Source: Melitaea cinxia (Eukaryota; Arthropoda; Insecta; Lepidoptera; Nymphalidae). Taken from it: DNA of 64,000 bases. Positions 34,368-45,900 of the stretch are shown one piece after another. Within the stretch, counting starts at the first letter, position 1. Each line of letters starts with the position of its first letter. Both the position numbers and the translations under genes were made by a program. The DNA lies in NCBI RefSeq assembly GCF_905220565.1, contig NC_059404.1, positions 2,942,472 to 3,006,471 of the forward strand. Direction: 5' to 3'. The notes under the pieces were generated by a model that did not search any database, was not told the origin of the DNA, and saw only the letters and a program-made list of their open reading frames with translations.

Positions 34368-34966
34368 CTGAGGTAGGGCACAGCAGGAAATTTCCTGCTC
34401 AAATTATGGAGCAGCCCGACTGGAGTACCTCGTCCTTACACCCAGTTCAGGGCGACTTGCGACTTGTTTGTTAAAACTTTTTATAATCAATAAACTATTT
34501 TGTATTTTTTATTTTTGTATCTTACATAAGATCACTGTTAAATAATACTGTTTTTAAGCACTAAGTTTTTCCACTGAGGTAGGGCACAGCAGGAATTTCC
34601 TGCTCAAAATATGGAGCAGCCCGACTGGGGTAGTACCTCGACCTTACAGAAGATCACAGCAAAATAAGAACTGTTTTCAAGCAGTATTGTGTTCCTGTTG
34701 GTGAGTAAGGTGACCAGAGCTCCTGGGGGGATTGGGGATTGGGTCGGCAACGCGCTTGCGATGCTTCAGGTGTTGCAGGCGTCTATAAGCTACGGTAATC
34801 GCTTACCATCAGGTGAGCCGTACGTTTGTTTGCCGACCTAGTGACATAAAAAAAAGCAGTGTTGTGTTCCTGTTGGTGAGTAAGGTGACCAGAGCTCCTG
34901 GGGGAGAGGGGCGATCGGGGATAGGGTCAGCAACGCGCTTGCGATGCTTTTGGTGTTGAAAATACG
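34368..34966 (+). mobile_element. Cluster of three SINE B copies
   Basis: The first is a head only (34368-34460: 'ctgaggtagggcacagcagg' to 'ctcgtccttacac'). The second is essentially complete (34573-34853, ending 'cgacctagtgacataaaaaa'). The third follows directly after that A-run (34854-34966) and starts inside the unit at 'gcagtgttgtgttcctg'. The second and third form a tandem dimer. No coding sequence. Confidence 0.8.
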
Positions 34967-35654
34967 AAAACCATTTGTAATGTTACAAATAAACACAATA
35001 ATACAATAAAATACAATATAAGTAAATTTTTAATTCAAAATATTTAAGTAATATTGTTTTAATTTATTTTTGATATTTCTATTTGAAATATTTTTGCATA
35101 AATCTAAGTGTAGCTTGTTAAAAAGTCGACGCACAATATAAGCAGTTGTACGCTCACCATACGTATTATTAAAACCGTGAGATTTGTCATGTATATATAT
35201 ATATATGTTTATGTATATGTATATCTCAATTAAGATACGTCTTGGCCTTCTAGTTTAATAATATTGTTTTAACTAATAGCTTAGCCTAGTATTGCAGTCT
35301 ATAATGTAAATTGATCACAGGCTCTTGGTTGAATTGACCGATTAGTATAAACTAGACAGGATAGAACTAGGATAATTAAGCTGACTGCTTAAGGCATATA
35401 TGGATATAATTATATAGATCATCTTTGTTTCATCAAATACGCTAAAAATAATTGTTAGATTTTTTACAAAGTTTAAAAATAATCATGGTAATTCATAGCT
35501 ACCATATAATACCTAAGGTATTGTCTTGCCTTGACAAAAAGTGTAACAAACTTTATTAAAAGTGAACACAAGAAGAAATTATAAAATTGTAGTTATTGTA
35601 GTTGTTAATACTTGCTTTAAATGAAACCGATATAATGAAAACATATACATAAAA
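34967..35654. other. No gene seen
   Basis: A/T-rich with a TATATG-type microsatellite at 35190-35225. Confidence 0.6.
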
Positions 35655-36027
35655 TTGACGACGCGTTGGCGCAACGGTCACAGCACTGGTTTGTGGCTGT
35701 TGCGCTGGCAGTTGCGGGTTCGATCCCCGCACGTGACAAACATTTCTATTAGCCATACAGTTATTTTCCGTGGTCTGCGTGTTTGTGCAATCTTTGTGAG
35801 TCTACCTTCTCTTCCTTCCCCTCTACCTTCTCTTCTTGTCCCTTGCAGAGCAAGTTAAGCCGTCGGTCCCGGTTGTAAACATGTTCACCTGATAGCGATC
35901 ATTACTCTTAGTAGGGAATATATCCGCCAACCCGCATTGGATCAGCATGGTGAATTGAGTTCTGATCCTTCTCCTACATGGGGAAAGAGGCCTATGCTCA
36001 GCAGTGGGATATTACAGGCGGAAGCAT
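35655..36027 (+). mobile_element. tRNA-derived SINE D, full length
   Basis: The head has A box TTGGCGCAACGGTCACAGC and B box GGTTCGATCCCCGC (35717-35730), about 50 bases apart. The body includes 'gtcggtcccggttg' and 'acctgatagcgatcattact'. The tail 'gaggcctatgctcagcagtg' then 'ggatattacaggcggaagc' is RTE-like: the sister tail at 1338-1450 reads E-A-Y-A-Q-Q-W-D-I-T-G and TGA. About 370 bp. The open frames crossing the head are not genes. Confidence 0.8.
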
Positions 36028-36462
36028 ATCTATATAAAAATTAATCACCGAAATGTGTGTACGCGCATAGCTACTATGTTATACAATACGTTGATGGTAG
36101 TTTCTCTACCACGAGTAATAATCGTTATGGCTGATAGTGATAAAAACTTCAAGTAATTTTTTTCTTAGCTCGAAGTACATTGTAGAGGTCGAAGAATAAC
36201 CAGATCAGAAACTGTTTAGTGAAAAACTTGACCGTCACAACCAATGTTACTGACACTATAGATCTACTATACGAGAACTGCTATCCAATCTTATCTATCT
36301 TATAAATAAAAATGAATCGCTAAAAGTTCTGCTTTGCTCAAAACTCGAAAGCAGCTCAACAGCAGGCGATATGGGCATTTTTTAAGTTTAATAATAATTT
36401 GTTAAATTTTTTATCTGGAATGAAAAATTGATTGCACTGTAATTTGAAAATATTTAGAAAAT
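36028..36462. other. No gene seen
   Basis: 36300-36360 ('aaaaatgaatcgctaaaag', 'ctcaaaactcgaaagcagc') resembles the 5' part of the Helitron at 19216-19414, decayed and unbounded. Confidence 0.5.
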
Positions 36463-36963
36463 TCATCACTTCAGCCTATGGCAGTCCACTGCTGGACATA
36501 GGCCTCCCCAAGTTCGCGCCAGACATCCCAGATTCCCGCAATCCTCATCCAGCCTACACCGGCAATCTTACGTAGATCGTCGGTCCAACGGGCCGGAGGA
36601 TGTCCCACACTGCGCCTGCCAAGACGCGGTCTCCACTCCAGGACTCGTCTACTCCAACGGCCATCGGTCCTACGACACAGATGACCAGCGCACTGCCACT
36701 TCAACTTGCTAATTCTGTGGGCTATGACGGTTACTTTCGTTCTCTTGCGGATAGTCTCATTTCTAATCCTATCTTTGAGAGAAACCCCAAGCATAGCCCG
36801 TTCCATTGCACGTTGAGTGACTTTAAACTTGTGGACCAGTCCCTTCGTCAGTGTCCACGTCTCGGCTCCGTATGTTAACATAGGCAGGACGCATTGCTCG
36901 AAGACTTTTGTCTTCAAGCATTGCAGAATCTTCGAAGTGAATACTCGACGAAGCCTGCCAAAA
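36463..36963 (-). pseudogene. RTE reverse transcriptase C-terminal fragment
   Basis: The open frame 36471-36917 gives 148 residues with the RTE C-terminal signature. In order: VLPMLTYGAETWTLT, KVTQRAMERAMLGVSL, RDRIRNE-type stretch (here KDRIRNETI), RRTDGRWSRRVLEWRPR, GRRSVGHPPARWTDDLRK, and the end EAYVQQWTAIG before TGA. The endonuclease and RT catalytic motifs are absent because the copy is 5'-truncated near 36960, where the LINE tail at 36964 adjoins. The 3' side ends in GAAGTGATG-like sequence. This is the best reference in the window for the tails of SINE A. Confidence 0.85.
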
Positions 36964-37170
36964 TTTATTTATTTTATTTATTTATTTATTTAATTACGTA
37001 CAGAACAGGTTACAGCCATTAAAAGATACAGAAATAGTTCAAACATAACATTATATCTAGGTTGAAACCCTTAATGTGTACGACATACAGTAACATAATA
37101 CACTAAGCAGAACAGAAGTGGATGGAATGCAATATACATATATAAATTTAAACTTAAAAACTAAGATTGC

Positions 37171-40027
37171 TTAACAAGTTATATTTATTAAAATTTTGGT
37201 TTTGAAAGAAGCGAGAGAACAGTGATAGATGTCTATATCGATACACGTACTGACAAGCTGGTTGTACTGGCGACACATACGAGATAAAGGATTATAATAA
37301 GAGGTGTTATTACGATAAATGTCAAGAGAGAACACCTTAGGCCTTCTAATACGATAGTTTATGTTAAAGTTAAGTTGAGACAGCAAGTATGGTGAGTCAA
37401 TGAAGTAATTAATTATTTTGTAAAGTGTCATAAGATCTAAATATTTACGACGATAGGCTAGAGATATCATTTGAAACTTTTTCATTCTTTCTTCGTAAGT
37501 GTGGAGCTCGCGGTGCAGGTCGAGACGAAAGCAGACCGATTTAAGAAAACGCTTTTGTATTCCTTCTATGCGGTTAACATGAACGGAGTAATTTGGCGAC
37601 CAGATCACAGTGTTGTACTCTAATATGCTTCTTACGAGAGCATGATACAAAGCTAAATAAGATGAAGCCTTTTTAAAAGGTTTAGACACTCTTAGAATGA
37701 ATCCAAGTAAACTTGAAGCTTTTTGGTTGATAAAGTCATAATGCGTACGAAAACTTAATTCTTTGTCAAAAATAACACCTAAGTCTTTGATTTCAGTTTT
37801 ACGGGATAAATTGTAATTTTTTATGGAATAATTAAAATTAATAGGGAATTTCTTTTTTGTAAAAGAAATAACAAAGCATTTGTTAACATTAAGGTCCATC
37901 TCATTCACTTGGCACCATCTTGCTATGGTATCTAAATCGCCTTGGAGCTTCATAGCATCGTTGATGCAAGTAATGGTCTGATAAATTTTTAAATCATCGG
38001 CATACAAAAGACAAGGACTTTTTAAGCACAACGTAAGATCATTCACAAAAATATTAAAAAAACAATGGGCCTAAATGTGACCCTTGAGGAACGCCGGATG
38101 GCACCGTAAAGACAGATGAAAGTTCACCTTTTAGAGCAACCAACTGAGTTCTTTTGCTTAAATACGATTCCACCCATCTTAAAAGATTACCATGAACGCC
38201 ATATCGTGCCAACTTATGTGTTAAAATGGAATGATTGACTCGATCAAAAGCTTTAGAGAAGTCGGTGTAGATTGAGTCAACTTGCCCGCACTTAGCAAAT
38301 ACTTTACACAAGTAACTCTTATACTCCAACAGATTACTCGTAGTCGACCTACCCTTCACGAAACCATGCTGATTAGGAGATAAAGAAGATTTAAAATGAT
38401 TATACAGCACATCATAAACAATTGATTCAAACAATTTGGCACAGCAAGACAAAATACTTATAGGACGATAATTTTCGCAACATGATTTGTCACCTGATTT
38501 AAAAACAGGGACAATATGAGCTGTTTTCCACAGTGTAGGAAACGTACCAGACTTTAAGGATTTATTGAAAAGAACACATAAAGGAACACAAATTGTTTTA
38601 ATACAACGCTTGTATACAACAGGAGGGATACCGTCCGGTCCCGATCCCTTGTGTTCATCAATATTTTTAATTTTAAGCTTGATTTGATGTTCATTTACGG
38701 CCAAAGAATTAATGGAATCATTAGGTTCTGGATAGTTTAGAAAGTCTGAATGTTGAGCGCAATTGGCCGAGCTATTAGAGTAAACAGAACTAAAGTATTT
38801 CGCAAATAATTCGCATATTTCTTTTCTGCTAGATGCTTCATAACCTACATAATTCATGGTGCTGGGGATATTGCTATTGCTACATTTTTTATCTTGAACA
38901 TAGCTCCAAAAAGACTTTATATTGCAACACAGGGACTCCTCAATCATCTGCAAATATTTTTTATAACAAGACACCATCAACTTCTTACCCCTCGCACGCA
39001 ACATGGCAAAGGTATCATAATCTCGAGGGTTCTTAAACTTTTTATATAATTTGTGAAATTTGCGTTTTTCTTTTAAACACCGCTTTAAGCCACGACTAAA
39101 CCAAACCGGGAAAGCCGAAGAATGAACATCAGTCATCGGAGTACTTTTTCCTATCAACCTTATCAGTTCCTTATAAAATTGTTGGACGTCGACATCAATA
39201 TCTGAAGAACTAAGTATTTACTGCCAGTCAGTCTGCTCGATATCTCTGTTTAACTCATCAAAGTTACATTTATTATAATTATAACGCTTGCACCGCTTAC
39301 GGTCAAGATTTTTGGAAGCCGAAGGCATAGTGATAACTGCAACAAGAGCAGGATGATGGGAGTCTGGTGAACACAATGGTTCAGCCTCACACGTGGAACA
39401 TTCAATTGAGGATAAAATGAGATCGAGGTACCGATTGATGCGATTAGGAATACCATTGAACTGCACCAAGCCACACACACTCACAAACTCAATCAAATAG
39501 TTAGCTTTATTATCTTGAGGAGATACCGCAGAATAGCCCAAGGTGTCCCCATTCTTCATCCATGTAATATGTGGTGTGTTAAAATCGCCAATTAAAACAA
39601 ACTCGTCAGTTGATTTTGCATCCATTATAATTTTAGTACACGAGTTATAAAATAGCTCAAGTAGATCTAAAGAGATATCCGGTGGTAAGTAACAAATACA
39701 AATATGAATTGATTTATGAGAGTCATCGCTCGGCAATACAGTTATCCATAAATCTTCAACCATACTATCCCAAGAATAGCGCCTAATAACATTATGCTCT
39801 CTCTTAATACCCAAGAGCACACCACCCCCATCATTTCCTATACATGTTGTACAACGATCTCTGCGAAAAATATTTTAGCGTGTATCGAGTATTTCATTAT
39901 CATATACGGAATTATTGAGATTGGTCTCAGTTAAGCAAATTACATCATAATCATTGTTCAAAACATTAGAATATATTTCATTAATTTTAGTTCTAATCCT
40001 ATTAACATTCTGATAAAAAATTTCCAT
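37171..40027 (-). pseudogene. LINE ORF2: endonuclease plus reverse transcriptase, three lesions
   Basis: It starts at ATG 40027-40025. Endonuclease motifs are LTETNL near residue 33-38, IGDFNTPHITW (around 39590) and SPDSHHPALV. RT motifs are GSGPDGIPP, NYRPISILS, YTDFSKAFDRVNH (motif A, about 38250), SGVPQGSHLGP (motif B) and LLYADDLKIY (catalytic YADD, about 38000). The LEYNTVIWSPNY and RIEGIQKRFLK thumb-region motifs follow. About 950 codons would be normal for the family. Lesions: TAA at 39877-39875, TAA at 39220-39218, and a frame change at the seven-A run 38056-38062, where six would keep frame. All catalytic motifs are intact, so decay is recent, or the run is a sequencing error. ORF2 nicks target DNA and copies LINE RNA in the nucleus. 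Confidence 0.9.
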
Positions 40028-40098
40028 GATAAAAATGCAAACTAGTACAACTGAAATGAAATATCCTGATAGAAAAAGAAAAATAAGAGGTTGAATTT

Positions 40099-41205
40099 TT
40101 AAGGCTTTTGAAGCTTATTTAAAATTTCATGATTCTTTATCCAGATGGCGGGACTATCATCGTCACGTCTAGCGAAAATCTTTCCAAAACGTACCCATAC
40201 ATACTTATAGTTATGAGATTTAGTTAATTTACGAGATTCAGAGTATAACATTTTTAAAGTTGGTGAAAGATGTTCGCTCACAAAAATTTTCTGATGTTCT
40301 CCATTGATGTCCAAATGTGTTGATCCTAGTCTATCATTACGATGAGCCTTGTTAAAGCGATAAAATGCAGACAAAATTTCATCTCGTTGAGAAGTAGAAG
40401 ATAGACCCACGAGTATGTTACGAGGCCGCCCGGAAGTATGATTCATCTTGGCTACACGATGACAAAATCGTATGGAAGAATCATCCACTGTAAAGTTAAT
40501 GACACTACATAATTTCTTGAACAACATTAACACATTTTCATTTTTGCTCTCCGGTACAGCTTGTATTTCAACGTTGCAGGCTCTTGAGTTCCTCTCCATG
40601 ATAGCCAGCTCATCATCAATTCTACTTAAAGATGCTTGCAATCGAATGTTTTCAGACTCCATATTCTTAATGATCTTATTTTTTTCTTCTATTTGGAGTT
40701 TAAGGTATTTTTGTTCCTCACATATGAAATCTGTAGTATTCGTGAAATCGTTTTTTATTTCTTGTATTACTGGATTCATTTCACTATGAACGATATCTAC
40801 AATGTCTTGCTTTAAAGTAGCTCTAAACACTTGAGAAAATTCTAAAAAACTGGACTTAAGCTTAGAATCCAAAAGACGACTGATACTGTCGAGTGTGAGT
40901 GGCTCTGATGTCGTGCTGTTGCTGTCAATTGTGGCATCTAGGTTCAAATTGTCACACGACATATTCATTGGTTCTGTAGGAACTTGTGTAGACCTCACCG
41001 GAGTATTACAATTCGAGCCAGTACGGCGTGTCACATTGTTACAAGAAGGACAAATCCAGGAAGAGAGGTATTCTTTAGAGAGCTTAGCAAACTGTGCATT
41101 GTTTATATTCAGGCACATGTGATGATATTTTAACTTGCACAAGCTACATTGCAAAAATGTTTTTGGCTCAACATGTTTCCTGCAAGCGTCACAACAGCGA
41201 TCCAT
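40099..41205 (-). CDS. LINE ORF1: PHD-finger, coiled-coil RNA-binding protein
   Basis: An uninterrupted 368-residue frame from ATG 41205; four codons upstream are open but lack ATG. Residues 4-55 carry Cys/His at C5, C8, C20, C23, H28, C31, C52, C55 with W50, a C4HC3 PHD-type zinc finger. About residues 110-205 are predicted coiled coil by heptad-like Leu/Ile spacing and high Glu/Lys. Residues 208-310 resemble the RRM-like part of LINE ORF1 proteins (VEIQAVPE, ICHRVAK-like here RFCHRVAK, GRPRNILVGL). It likely trimerises or oligomerises and coats LINE RNA. The following ORF2 begins 71 bases downstream in the same transcript. Confidence 0.88.
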   Translation of the reverse strand: MDRCCDACRKHVEPKTFLQCSLCKLKYHHMCLNINNAQFAKLSKEYLSSWICPSCNNVTRRTGSNCNTPVRSTQVPTEPMNMSCDNLNLDATIDSNSTTSEPLTLDSISRLLDSKLKSSFLEFSQVFRATLKQDIVDIVHSEMNPVIQEIKNDFTNTTDFICEEQKYLKLQIEEKNKIIKNMESENIRLQASLSRIDDELAIMERNSRACNVEIQAVPESKNENVLMLFKKLCSVINFTVDDSSIRFCHRVAKMNHTSGRPRNILVGLSSTSQRDEILSAFYRFNKAHRNDRLGSTHLDINGEHQKIFVSEHLSPTLKMLYSESRKLTKSHNYKYVWVRFGKIFARRDDDSPAIWIKNHEILNKLQKP

Positions 41206-41422
41206 ATCGTCCCCCAAAATTTCACTATACCATATAATATTAACAAAAACAATATTGTTGTTTATTTAAATATTGTTCATTTAAGCATTTATTTACCTTT
41301 CATTCATCCCTTTGCAAATAAATTTAAATGAAATATAAATAAAAAGTAATACAAATTTAAACAACTACAACTACCAAACAAATTAATTAATACATTTCAA
41401 ATACATATCAATAGTAACACTA

Positions 41423-41756
41423 CTATTAGTACTGTGTGGCTACGGTACTAAAGAATTTAGCCACCCCCTCTCTTCCTGTGGGTGTCGTAAGAGGCGACTA
41501 AGGGATATCACAGTTTCACTACCACCTTGGAACTTAAAAAGCCGACCGGTGGCGGGATAACCATCCAACTGCTGGCTTTGAAATACACAGGCCGAAGACG
41601 GGCAGCAGCGTCTTCGGTGCGACAAATCCAGTACTGCGGTCACCAACCCGCCTGCCCAGCGTGGTGACTATGGGCAAAACACATGAGTTCACGTTATTTT
41701 TGGCGTAAACTTGTGGAGGCCTATGTCCAGCAGTGGACTGTATAGGCTGTAATGAT
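41423..41756 (+). mobile_element. RTE-tailed SINE A, full length with target duplication
   Basis: A 334-bp element from 'ctattagtactgtgtggcta' to 'ggctgtaatgat'. Direct repeats TAGTAACACTA flank it at 41412-41422 and 41757-41767. The last 50 bases match the inverse of 36475-36520, the RTE end, with a one-base loss. Best reference copy of family A. Confidence 0.85.
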
Positions 41757-41767
41757 TAGTAACACTA

Positions 41768-43864
41768 ATTACTTATATAATTATATAAAAAAAAATTGTG
41801 TCTGTAAAAAAAAATATATTGCACAAAAAAAAAATATTGAAGAAAAAAAAAATATGTTAAATTAATGAAAAGTAAAATTAATAATATATATATGAAATAT
41901 TAAAAAACAACAAAAAAAAGATTAAAATAAATAAATAAATATAGATATATAAAGAATGAAATAAAAAATAAATAAATAAACAAGCAACAAAAAGCTACAA
42001 CAAAAATAAAATAAAAGAGCGACACAGGCAGGGCGTGAGGATCGAACTTGGTTATTCTTGTCTTAAATCCAATTCTATGTTATAACTTAAAAAGCTATAG
42101 TGACATGCATAGAACTTGTGAATATTGCGTATATTTCAAAACGCACTCTTCCAGTCATTCAATTATCGTAACAAAGATGCGGTCACTTCGAAATATTATT
42201 CGGAATGTCACGATATAATTTTAAAGTACTCACAGCTTGAATAACGAACACGCCGATTAATAATGATAACACCAGTTGAATTTATAAACTAACAGTACGC
42301 TTTGTAATTGTAAATTCAAATTATGATATTAAACGATTTCTAAGCACAGAAATCACTTTTAACCACTGTTTTGATCTATACATTAGGAGACACACCAAAA
42401 CACGTCCGTTCGCTTTAATGACAGATGACAGATTAAAAAATTACTTAAACATTTTTTTTATGGGTTATTTGTTAACGAAAAGAAAGGATTATTGTTATTA
42501 TAATTATTAAACTTGTACTATTTAAGGTTTATTCGTATGATAGCTTACACGTTATAGATACGTTTGTTGAGCAGCTAGTAAATAATACTTATAGACATCG
42601 GCACATATTCATTATATTAATTGGTGTTAGCAGTTTTGTGAATTAGATAAATCGGTGGCAAGTATAATTTATTAGTCTGATGACTTAGTTTTGTCTAAGA
42701 TACGAAATATGTGAACTTAACTTTAAAATTTGTAAGCGATACATTGAAGTACAATTCTCTTTCGAAGTGCAAGCGAAACAGATATATTGTTGTATCTTTT
42801 TAACTAAAGCGTTCTAAAGGCAAGCACTATGTTATATTTTTTATTATTTGTTATATGGTATATTTTATTTATGTGAGGAAGATGCTACAAGCCCTGCAAT
42901 TGATAAACATGAGATTATTATGTTCTACAACCAGACTAAAGGCGGTGTTTATACAATTGATCAGCTGGATTATTCGATCGATTTCGTCTTAACCTAAAAA
43001 GAAGTAATAAAAGGCCAATAATAATGTTCATGGTATTTTAAATATAGCTTTTGTCAATTGTTATATAATCACACTCAATACAGGAAAAACCATTAAACCC
43101 TTGAGATTACACGAAAAAATTATCCACTGAAATGGCTACACCGTGGATGAGGTCTTGATTGCAAAATGACTGTTGAAGAACCTGCAGTTAAACTTCAGTA
43201 TCACCGTGGTTTATACACAGCAAAAAATCATAATAAAAGAATGACGCAGATTACGTGCATATAGTGTAAAAATACCGCGTGTGGTGAACATAAAAATGAT
43301 CAAACTTGAATCAAATTTGCTGCAGTCGTTGGAAAGTTATGCGCGTACATACATTTGGATGATTAATTTTTTTAGGGACTTTACAATTTCACATGCCATA
43401 AGTTTGTGATGCTGTAAGGTTTATGTCAATTTAAAATGAACTAAAATGATAGCTATGTGTATTTTGTTATACATATTAAAAAGTAAAAAAGAAAATTACA
43501 ATACACTGTCGACAACGTCAACTAAAATAAACAGATAAGCCGAACCTCCTTCTTTGAAGTCGATTAAAAAGGGAACATTTTGCTGATCCCTAAATGTCTT
43601 CATGCCGTCGAGTGGGTTCTCAACGCTATAAAATGTCAGATTAAACACTCAGAATGGTATAATGAAAACCAATTTATTGTGTCTACATAGGCGATTTTAC
43701 GATGTAGTCTCTGTGTGAAGGTCGTACAATGGCATTTTACATTCAATATATTAAAATTATCTATAGTATTATATATTTTGTAGATGATTACGTAATAAAT
43801 AACATATGTTATAAACGGAAAAGTTTTTAAAAGTGCTCTATGGGTACAGTTGATACAATAATTT
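41768..43864. other. AT-rich stretch, no gene seen
   Basis: Low-complexity A-rich runs at 41790-42000. 43310-43370 and 43525-43570 are fragments related to the AACCGACTTCAA family ('cctccttctttgaagtcga'). 43080-43260 is less A/T-rich but has no open frame. No gene supported. Confidence 0.5.
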
Positions 43865-44063
43865 CATCATCATCATCATCATTACAGCATATACAGTCCA
43901 CTGCTGGACATAGACCTCCATAAGTTTACGCCAAAAATAACGTGAACTCATGTTTTGCCCATAGTCACCACGCTGGGCAGGCGGGTTGGTGACCGCAGGG
44001 CTGGCTTTGTCGCACCGAAGACGCTGCTGCCCGACTTCGGCCTGTGTATTTCAAAGCCAATAT
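43865..44063 (-). mobile_element. RTE-tailed SINE A, 5'-truncated, with target duplication
   Basis: The (ATG)n/(CAT)n tail lies at 43865-43880 and the truncated 5' end at 44063. Flanks ATACAATAATTT at 43853-43864 and 44064-44075 are identical. The truncated 5' end plus duplication shows target-primed reverse transcription. Confidence 0.85.
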
Positions 44064-44075
44064 ATACAATAATTT

Positions 44076-44460
44076 AGAATGGAAAAATAATGGTAAAGAA
44101 AAATTTGTTGAAAACTATGTCTTTAGTTTAATATAACGGTATTTTATTGTTGTTAAAAATTATAATTTATAAGTTGTAAGTATTATTAGTATTTTTTTAA
44201 TATTACATATATTTATAACTACTTATCAAAGTTTAGGTTATTCATTTTATCCTGAAGTTTTATTAACAAAAATGGTAAACATTTTGAATTTCGAATAATT
44301 TAAAATGAAATGCTATTGCCACCTAGGATTTTTTTTGTGTACTACAATGCATGAAATGAAACGAACCATTTACTGTACATTACGTTGTTTGGTGCGTACT
44401 AAAAAATTTGTTATGACCCAACGCCATCTGTGTATTAGAGTTTGTACTAAAACGCTCTAC
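44076..44460. other. No gene seen
   Basis: A/T-rich, nothing supported. Confidence 0.55.
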
Positions 44461-44470
44461 TGGTACGACT

Positions 44471-44507
44471 ACGATCCGTAGCATCGTAGCTAGCTGCTAC
44501 GGATCTC
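44471..44507. repeat. Perfect 11-bp-stem hairpin
   Basis: GATCCGTAGCA (44473-44483) and its exact inverse TGCTACGGATC (44495-44505) flank an 11-base loop that itself contains TAGCTA. It sits in a small GC-richer patch with 'acgccatct' at 44419 and again at 44513. Could be a MITE core. Confidence 0.6.
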
Positions 44508-44520
44508 GTAGAACGCCATC

Positions 44521-45745
44521 TTTTGTTGTTAATGAAAATAGAAATAAGTAAACACACTATCTACATATATTTAGCTATTTAGAACAACTTTTATTATTAT
44601 ATAATAACTTGGTCTAACTTTCAAATGTACTATTTCTTTGAATCAATTATTAAAATAACAATTCAATGTAAACAAAATATGTTATTTAAGATTTTAAGCT
44701 ATATGTACTGTCATTGGTTATGGAAATGAAAGGCAAGAAAGTATAAATCTAATCAATTTATTTATAATATAAGAGATAAAAACAATTAGAAAAAAATACT
44801 CTTTTAGTACTATAAACAGTAGTAACAAAAAAAGCGATTCTTTATCGCCTACACTTGTATTCTAATCTAAACAGAGTCTGAGAATTTACAAGTTATTTTT
44901 CGACAAATGACAATTCCTTGTGTAATTTCATTAAAATCAAAATGGAAATAGCGTTTTTCAAATAGACTTCAAAAGCATTTTCGTATCGTCGTTTTACAAA
45001 TTAAAATTTTAAAAGTGATTACTTTTCAACATGAGGGTACCACTTTTTGGATTGTATATTTGGCAAAAAAGAATTGGCAAGAAACTTCAAAGGTACTCTT
45101 TTAAAAGTAACATATAAACTAATAATAAAAATAAAATTGTTTTAATACAACATTGGTAATATCTTACATATAATACAGCGCCACTAAGTCCACAAATCCT
45201 GCACTGAAAAATGAGCTTAATCTATTAATTTCTTTTTAATATAAACTTTAAGTGCGTTTAATGTATTATCTAATTGCAAAGTACACCATTCCAGACACAA
45301 TTAACATAATATTAGATCCTACGGATTGCAGACGCAGCGAAAGTCTGAGCAGAATAGACCAATTAACATCAGCTGACCTTAGATTTTATATCGGTTATGT
45401 TAACTTGTGAAAACCCCATATTATGCCTTTATCTTTTGTGACTGAATAGTATGAACACTTAAGATTATTATTCTTTTTCTTCAAAGTAGAGCTTCGTATT
45501 GATTTTGATAAAATGCTAATCTACTGTAGATAGATTTTAGCTATTTAAGATTTTAAATAATGATGAAGACTTATTTGTCTACCTAAGGCCGCTGTATGAC
45601 ACTTTGCCTTGATATATAATGGAATTTTTCAGCAGTATTTGGGTTTTAAAAATATATTCTTTTTAATTTTCGTCATAAGATTTAAACAATTTTATCGCAG
45701 TATTCTTATTTTCGTGTATTGTACTACTACTGACGCCACAGAAAA
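44521..45745. other. AT-rich stretch, no gene seen
   Basis: 44965-45115 carries a dispersed repeat shared with 22970-23010. The open frame at 45609-45803 is A/T-rich and has no motif. Confidence 0.5.
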
Positions 45746-45900
45746 TCTTATTAATTTTTATTTATTTATTTTATTTATTTATTTATATAGGAAGCCAACA
45801 TAGTATACAGTGGTTTCTATCGTAATTATATAGTTAAACAGAATATCTTACACTATACACCACACTTATAAGCTAACTCAGCATGCAATACACTTTAAAC
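45746..45900 (-). mobile_element. Possible 3' end of another LINE with ATTT tail
   Basis: The (TTTA)n tract at 45756-45790, followed on its right by unique sequence, has the same layout as the LINE 3' end at 36964-37040 on the same strand. Sequence beyond the tract is not the same family. Call is by structure only. Confidence 0.3.

Larger units (their letters stand above)
36964..41330 (-). mobile_element. CR1/Jockey-like non-LTR retrotransposon, nearly full length
   Basis: A two-ORF LINE. ORF1 (40099-41205) and ORF2 (37171-40027) lie on the minus strand with a 71-base gap. The 3' UTR is about 200 bases and ends in (AAAT/TAAA)n at 36992-36964, a microsatellite tail rather than poly(A). The 5' limit is uncertain, between 41218 and 41411. 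A PHD-type finger in ORF1, an apurinic-type endonuclease and RT with YADD support the CR1/Jockey group. I saw no target duplication. Local base composition is richer in GC than the flanks. Confidence 0.88.

Noticed and set aside
36600..36878. 92-codon plus-strand frame
   Set aside because: Antisense of the RTE reverse transcriptase C-terminus.
40472..40789. 105-codon plus-strand frame
   Set aside because: Antisense of LINE ORF1; hydrophobic look arises from the reverse of a Lys/Glu-rich coiled coil.
36463..41330. LINE inserted inside the RTE copy
   Set aside because: The RTE sequence ends at the LINE tail (36963) and does not resume after the LINE's 5' side near 41330, so nesting is not shown.
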